A stretch of 64,000 nucleotides of DNA from Piscicola geometra (Eukaryota > Annelida > Clitellata > Hirudinida > Piscicolidae). This document shows, one piece after another, positions 58,701 through 64,000 of this stretch. The notes below the pieces were generated by a model that saw only the letters and a list, made by a program, of their open reading frames with translations, made no database searches and was not told where the DNA came from. The stretch lies in assembly GCA_943735955.1 (NCBI GenBank), contig OX030962.1:7193462-7257461 (forward strand). The letters run 5' to 3'. Position 1 is the stretch's first letter. Each line of letters starts with the position of its first letter. The position numbers and the translations under genes are program-made.

Positions 58701-60490
58701 TGTCGGGTTAGGTTTGAGGTTTGGAGGGATGAATGTGGTCAGAAGGAGTGTGGTGTAGTTGTGTCGCGTGGGAAGATTGCGTGGGTTGTGGGTGTGGTAG
58801 AGTAGTTAGACCGAATGGATTGTAGGTTTAGCTGGGTGGAGTGTGGAGTGGTTAGCTTAACCTGATTGCTAGTTCAGCTTATGTTACGGGGGTGTTTCTG
58901 GGTCAATCCAAGTGGCTTCTCATAAAAAGCCAACGTACGCCGCCGCAGGAGAGGCTGTTGGCTGCGGTCGACTCTCAAGACCTCAGCATCGACGTCTCAG
59001 ACCTCCACTCGATGACCCTCTCCAAGAAGTAACTCCACTCTCTTAAAATCTCAACCTTGAATATTTAAAAGCAACTTTTAATCTTAAATATTTTAAATCA
59101 ATTTTTAATCCTAAATATTTAAAATCTTATTTTCATCTTAAATATTTTACATCTTATTTTCATCTTAAATACTTAAAATCTTATTTTCATCTTAAATATT
59201 TAAAATCTTATTTTCATCTTAAATGTTAACAATTCACTTTCAAAGCTAAAATATTGAGAATCAATTTTTAAGTTTTATTCAACTTTTAAACGATTCATCC
59301 TTCTTAAAAATACACTCCCCACACTTACTTTCATTCACCCACACCCTCCTGCACCACCTCTTGCACCACCTCCTGCACCACCTCCTCTACCACCTCCTCC
59401 ACCACCTCCTGCACCACCTCCTTCACCACCTCCTCCACCACCTCCTCCACCACCTCCTCCACCACCTCCTGCACCACCTCCTCCACCACCTCCTGCACCA
59501 CCTCCTGCACCACCTCCTGCACCACCTCCTGCACCACCTCCTGCACCACCTCTTGCACCACCTCCTGCACCACCTCCTCTACCACCTCCTCCACCACCTC
59601 CTGCACCACCTCCTCCACCACCTCCTCCACCACCTCCTCCACCACCTCCTCCACCACCCCGCGAACAGACTAGGCAAGCGCATGAGCCGAGTCTTCTCGA
59701 TGAACCGCACGCCGTCGAACGTTCGACGAGTCCTCAACAGCGCCGCCCAGTTCATCAGTCCGCTGCGACGAAACGCCGGCAACGCTTCGTTCAAGACGCC
59801 GTCGTTCTCGGCGAAGAGGCCTCGCCTCACGCCGTCGGTCGAGGCGCCCGTCGCCATCTCGCCCCACCACACATTCGCGCCTTCGTGCGTTTCACCATCG
59901 TCTTCGTCGTCGTGCTACCAGGATCAAGATACCGTTGGTGGTTGGATGGGTGGTGGTTGGATGGGTGGTGGTTGGGATGGGTGGTGGTTGGGGGGTGGTG
60001 GTTGGATGTTGGAGGGTGGGATAAGGGTTGGGATGGTTCAAGTGGGGTGACTTTAATTAATTCCGAAAATTTTCCAACCCTCACTCCACCACCTCCTCAC
60101 CACCACCACCTCACCACCACCACCTCACCACCACCACCTCACTACTATGACCACCACCTCCTCACCACCACCTCCTCACCACCACCTCCTCACCACCACC
60201 ACCTCACTACTATGACCACCACCTCCTCACCACCACCTCCTCACCACCACCTCCTCACCACCACCACCTCACTACTATGACCACCACCTCCTCACCACCA
60301 CCTCCTCACCACCACCACCTCACTACTATGACCACCACCTCCTCACCACCACCTCCTCACCACCACCACCTCCTCACCACTATGACCACCACTCAGTTCT
60401 CTCAGTTAGGCTTCTCAGACTTCATCGACAAGGTCTCCATGGGAACGCCTGCCCTTCAACGGAGAAGAGACACTCTGGCTGTTAGTTTAT

Positions 60491-60581
<91 letters not shown>

Positions 60582-60586
60582 GTGTG

Positions 60587-60663
<77 letters not shown>

Positions 60664-61598
60664 GTGTGTGTGTGTGTGTGTGTGTATTTGTGTGTGTGTT
60701 GTGGCGTTCTCAAACTTTCAAATGCAAGTTTTAACCTAATCACTTTTTATTCTTAACCACCACACCTTCATTTTCTTCTCCGCACTACTCCATTTCCTCC
60801 CTCCCCTTTCTCTCCCCACCACACCATCTCTCCATTCCCCCCTCCCCTTTCTCTCCCCACCACACCATCTCTCCATTTCCTCCCACCACCCCCCTCCCGC
60901 TCAGAACATCTGCTTCGACCACCAGTCTTCCAACCCCACCTTCTCCACCGTTAGCTTCTCGGAACAACAAGATGCAATTCATTTTCAATAGTTTTTTATT
61001 TATTATTAATTCATTCTTTTTATATATATTATCATTATTATTAATATATATAGTATATTTTATTATATTATAATATGTTAAATATGTTTTTTATTTTATT
61101 AATCATCATTTATTATCTTTTTTCCAATTATACTTTTTCTAATAATTATAATTTATTCATTGATAATGATGATGATGATGATGATGATGACGTCAGAGGA
61201 GCAAGCGTCAACACCACGTGGTCGAGGACTTTGACGACGTCTTCGTGACGCCGAACAGCATTCCGTTCCGACAAAGGGCGGTTGTCAACAACAACAACAA
61301 CAACAAAAGTAATAATATTAATAATAATAATAGAATAATTTCAGATAATATTAATCAGAATAAATGCATAAGCAACGACGAGTTCGAAAGCATCGATGGT
61401 AACCACGAAACGAATGTCCTTCCTGATAACGATGCTGCTTTAATTCATAGCAATAATAAAAATAAAAATAATTGTAGTGATAGTAATGATGGTGCTGCTA
61501 GTAGTAGTAGTAGTAGTGCTAGTAAAGGCGGTACCACTGCGGCCAAGGAGAGAGTGGTCAGCTACATTGTGAGCTTTTTTCATTCAAATTATTATTAA
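49691..61598 (+). CDS. ECT2: ECT2 Rho guanine-nucleotide exchange factor (25 exons, about 1114 aa)
   Basis: Activates RhoA at the cell equator in cytokinesis. Exons: 49691-49766, 49890-49954, 50055-50267, 51123-51233, 51524-51631, 51975-52073, 52270-52369, 52607-52719, 53317-53449, 53648-53809, 53995-54068, 54306-54347, 54517-54705, 55295-55405, 55932-56028, 56474-56555, 56896-56974, 57437-57559, 57937-58081, 58241-58587, 58949-59028, 59669-59933, 60397-60480, 60905-60949, 61197-61598. All phases agree. N-terminal BRCT-type region about 25-118; tandem BRCT about 140-224 ([18 protein letters not shown]) and 226-310 ([16 protein letters not shown]). Acidic hinge [13 protein letters not shown] domain about 405-618 ([38 protein letters not shown]). 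PH about 619-830 with inserted Gly/His and Asn-rich loops. Basic tail with KRMSRVF and [10 protein letters not shown]. Longer than the human protein (about 880-914 aa) because of the PH insert and C-terminal exons. The 3' end is the least certain: the last exon could splice at 61568 to an exon I did not find. Confidence 0.94.
50470..51118. repeat. 20-bp minisatellite (CATCCCATGCCATAATGCAC) in ECT2 intron 3
   Basis: Variable-length units with extra CATCC and CATGT blocks fill almost the whole 3' part of the intron and end within about 5 nt of the acceptor of the exon starting at 51123. Both strands give long artefactual open frames. Confidence 0.96.
53040..53310. repeat. CCATCCCACTCCACAACT minisatellite before ECT2 exon 9
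   Basis: C/A-rich imperfect array ending about 6 nt before the acceptor of the exon starting at 53317. Confidence 0.92.
54712..54977. repeat. TGTGCTGTGGTG minisatellite after ECT2 exon 13
   Basis: G/T-rich array of 5- and 7-bp blocks starting at the donor of the exon ending at 54705. Confidence 0.92.
55406..55818. repeat. (GT)n microsatellite starting at an ECT2 donor
   Basis: About 410 bp of GT with TTCGTG and TTCATG interruptions. Its first two bases are the splice donor of exon 14, and it is followed by a CAC/CAT array (55828-55928) running into the next acceptor. Confidence 0.97.
57040..57432. repeat. CCAACCAATCCACCC minisatellite before ECT2 exon 18
   Basis: C/A-rich imperfect units continuing to the acceptor CACCAG of the exon starting at 57437. 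The donor end of the same intron is GATGATGGTGGTGG. Confidence 0.93.
59328..59662. repeat. 12-bp CACCACCTCCTG/CTCC minisatellite before ECT2 exon 22
   Basis: About 27 units of 12 bp with TGC, TCC, TAC and TTC variants, ending a few nt before the acceptor of the exon starting at 59669. Open on both strands as an artefact (HHLLHHLL and EEVVEEVV types). Confidence 0.96.
60070..60392. repeat. CACCACCACCTC minisatellite before ECT2 exon 23
   Basis: A higher-order unit that includes ACTACTATGACCACCAC recurs about five times and ends at the acceptor of the exon starting at 60397. The donor side of the same intron is GGTTGGATGGGTGG. Confidence 0.94.
60488..60700. repeat. (GT)n microsatellite after ECT2 exon 23
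   Basis: GT repeat with a few GTTTTGTG interruptions, starting 8 nt inside the intron that follows the exon ending at 60480. Confidence 0.97.
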
Positions 61599-63489
61599 TT
61601 TTATCAGGATCTATTATTATTATTATTATTTTTAGCAGAATGTATTATTATTTATTTTAAGATTTCTTTTTTAAATTATTAATTTATACATTTATAAAGT
61701 ACACAGTTTGCAAAATGTTGCAATCTTTAGGACTACCATCATCAGATACATAATCACGATCATCACATAGCTGGAATCAATACAATACAATACAATACAA
61801 TAGGAATCAATACAATACAATACAATACAATACAATAGGATACAATACAACGACAAAAATGAATAAATTGTTGATAGATGAGGCTATTGTATGACACTAT
61901 ATTGTTCATTGAAAAATATCCTCATCTACTTTTACTACTACTACCACAACCACTGTTGTTACTACTACTACTACTACCACCACCACTGCTACAACTTCTA
62001 CTAGCCCTGTTACTACTACTACTACTCTCACACTTCTACAAATATACTTAAATTAAGTAAACTAAATGAATTGTTAATAGGATTGATCTATAACTCATTA
62101 TCTCATTATCTTTAATTCTCTTCAGGCTTTTTTCAATTAAAGCTATTTTAATTTTTAAATGTTAACCCATTTTCAGAATAAAGTGGAGCAAGTTTAAAGG
62201 ATGCTGGAACTTTATGTCTTAAGATATTCCGTTTGTGTGTGCGTGTGTGTATGTGTGTATGTATGTTTATATGTTTCCCAAGTAGATTTATGTTTGCATT
62301 TTTGTCCCCATGCAAGCTATTTATTCTCCTCTTCCATGAACCGTCACCAAACCAACATTTCAATGGGTTATATTATTCTCTATTATTTAAAATATTTATT
62401 ACATCGTTGTCGAGATTAGAAAATGATTTCAGAAGTTTAAAACGTAAACTTTATCCATAGAGTGCTGATATTCTATTTCTGATTCTCACCATTTTATATT
62501 TCACGCTAAATGCCCTTGTTTTATTAATATTATTTATCTTCATTTAATTATTGTTTTCTCAATTTCACCCGTTCGTTCGTTTCTTTTGATCCTTTTCATA
62601 TCTCAGAGGTTATCGATGAAACATTTTTAATGCTTTATTGAAAAATAATCTTAAAATAATTGGAGGTTTAATGTCTTCATTATCTCCTAAATGAGCTTTA
62701 TATTAAAGAATCGAACATTTTAATATAGTTTAGTTGAGTTTAATTATTAAACTTTAATATATTCAAGTCTTTTCAGCAAACGTCACAAAGGTCAGTGAAA
62801 ATTTACAATTCTTTTAACAGTTTCTTTCAAAGATCAAAATCCCATTAGCCTTGTCTAGCCAGAGACCGGTAGCTCCAGTCAGGGATCAAGCAGTGTCCTC
62901 CGTAGTAGGGGTCCTCCTCTGGTTACAATTGCTTTCACTATGAAATTCAACCATGGGCGGCGATCCTGGAGTTCGGACCCCTCCACTTTTTTCCCCAAAA
63001 TATTTTTAAACAAAAAAACAGAATATTTATATACTAATACATTGTGAGTATGTGTAGTTATAGTGATAGCTGTCTACAACCAAACTATTCTTTGCTATCT
63101 TTAATACTCGTGTCAAAACAGAAGTTAAAAAAATGTTTTTTTAAGGGGGGGGGGAGCGGAAGTCCGGACTCCAGAATCCCACTAAAATCGTCCATGCTGG
63201 GTAGGACCCACTCAAGATTTGCAGCAGATCGCGCCACTGCATTCAACCTACCCCTCCTTTCCATATATACATTTACTTAATTCATTGATATTGCATGCAT
63301 TCATTGGCACTGCTGCAATACAACTTGTAAGCCTTTCATTCGAATTATGAAACCGTCAGTCAACCAAATAAATGTATTCAACTCTTATAGATAAAATCTA
63401 GAGCGCTCATGCCTGCACCACTCACGCGTGTGTCTGTTCCTCATGAAAAGCCTGCTTGCTTGCACACTACCTCCACTCTTGCCTCTCAC
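61599..63489. other. Intergenic region with a pentamer repeat and an interspersed repeat
   Basis: Holds a TACAA pentamer array (about 61776-61852), CTA-type triplets (about 61925-62030), short GT repeats near 62233 and the second foldback repeat. I find no supported exon here, although an unseen last exon of ECT2 or of the right-edge gene could lie in it. Confidence 0.5.
62942..63245. mobile_element. Foldback/MITE-like interspersed repeat, copy 2
   Basis: The left end CATGGGCGGCGATCCTGGAG and the right part, whose reverse complement begins CATGGACGATTTTAGTGGG and continues GGAGTCCGGACTTCC, are imperfect inverted repeats. The right end carries the core shared with copy 1 in opposite orientation, plus a run of G. 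Confidence 0.6.
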
Positions 63490-63957
63490 CTCCACCACCA
63501 GCTCCTTCCTCCATCGAGGATTTTCCAGCCACTTCACAACTATGTTCGTCACATTCATTTGTAGATTCAGGAACTGCATTCAAGTAGTCAATTCTTGTAG
63601 AAGAATTTAAGATCGAAGCATTGAATATAATCTGCATTGGTTTAAACCACCTTGTAACGTTCAAGTACTTCTTTCCCAAAGCGACCTTCTGCTGAAAGAT
63701 CTTTCGGGATTTTAGTTTTATGAAAAGTTAATTGCTATTGAGACGACTCAATAATTATTCTAATAAATTCAATCATCGCCATTCTACTTTAAATTCTGAT
63801 GCAATTACGGACCATTGAAAACGACTTACTGACTCTGACTGCTTTTGACGCTCACAAGAAGTGGGTACTGGTCATCGGGCACGGTTACAGGGCGGAGAAG
63901 GACTAGAATTAGAGTTGCATTGTCCAGAGGGCCTAAGCGATCCGTCACCGAAAACAC
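63490..63957 (-). CDS. Two exons of an unrecognised gene, partial
   Basis: Exon 63957-63856 (34 codons, CAG acceptor, GTGAGC donor) and exon 63573-63490 (28 codons, GCAG acceptor, GTGAGA donor) are both phase 0 at each end and join without a stop. Encoded motifs include VFSVTDRLGPLDNATL and VTNIVVKWLENPRWRKEL. NAT and NVT are possible N-glycosylation sites, which suggests a secreted or extracellular segment. Both ends are missing: upstream exons lie beyond the window and downstream ones were not found. I do not recognise the family. Confidence 0.5.
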
Positions 63958-64000
63958 CTGGGTGTGGCCGTATACATATAAAACATTAATAATAATGTAT

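Noticed and set aside
59331..59663. Heptad-like EEVVEEVV / HHLLHHLL repeat protein
   Set aside because: A 12-bp intronic array ending at an ECT2 acceptor; periodicity comes from the DNA unit length.

Overview
The window is from an animal nuclear genome. It is AT-rich, its genes carry many spliceosomal introns with GT..AG borders, and it is crowded with micro- and minisatellites. Five complete multi-exon genes could be assembled exon by exon with consistent reading phase at every junction, and all five are conserved metazoan families. A lophotrochozoan invertebrate (annelid or leech-like) fits the style, but nothing here proves the phylum. No bacterial, organellar or CRISPR feature is present.

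Layout. 1-4240: AT-rich sequence with no supported gene. 4387-16585 (minus): protein kinase A catalytic subunit, 10 coding exons, 370 aa. 16586-24852: intergenic and microsatellite-rich, including a (TAA)n tract of about 440 bp. 24853-26234 (minus): two-exon, 112-aa multi-spanning membrane protein that I do not recognise. 26953-29168 (plus): RNF41/NRDP1 ubiquitin ligase, 8 exons, 311 aa, head-to-head with the membrane protein. 29705-36802 (minus): prosaposin, 21 exons, 746 aa, converging on RNF41. 36803-40245: promoter-like elements and a large minisatellite. 40246-48708 (plus): TARP/calcium-channel gamma subunit, 5 exons, 320 aa. 49691-61598 (plus): ECT2 RhoGEF, 25 exons, about 1114 aa. 61599-63489: no supported gene. 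63490-63957 (minus): two exons of an unrecognised gene that runs off the right edge.

The genes do not form a pathway. PKA is a cytoplasmic/nuclear kinase, RNF41 a ubiquitin ligase, prosaposin a lysosomal lipid-transfer precursor, the TARP a synaptic auxiliary subunit, and ECT2 the cytokinesis RhoA exchange factor.

The most striking pattern is in the introns. Tandem repeats are polarised relative to transcription: G/T-rich repeats begin at the 5' splice site and C/A-rich repeats run into the 3' splice site. The orientation flips with gene strand. The two ends of many introns are therefore partly complementary. Some repeats have also entered exons (poly-Ser linker in prosaposin, Gly/His, Asp and Asn tracts in ECT2), and one supplies the start-codon neighbourhood of the TARP.
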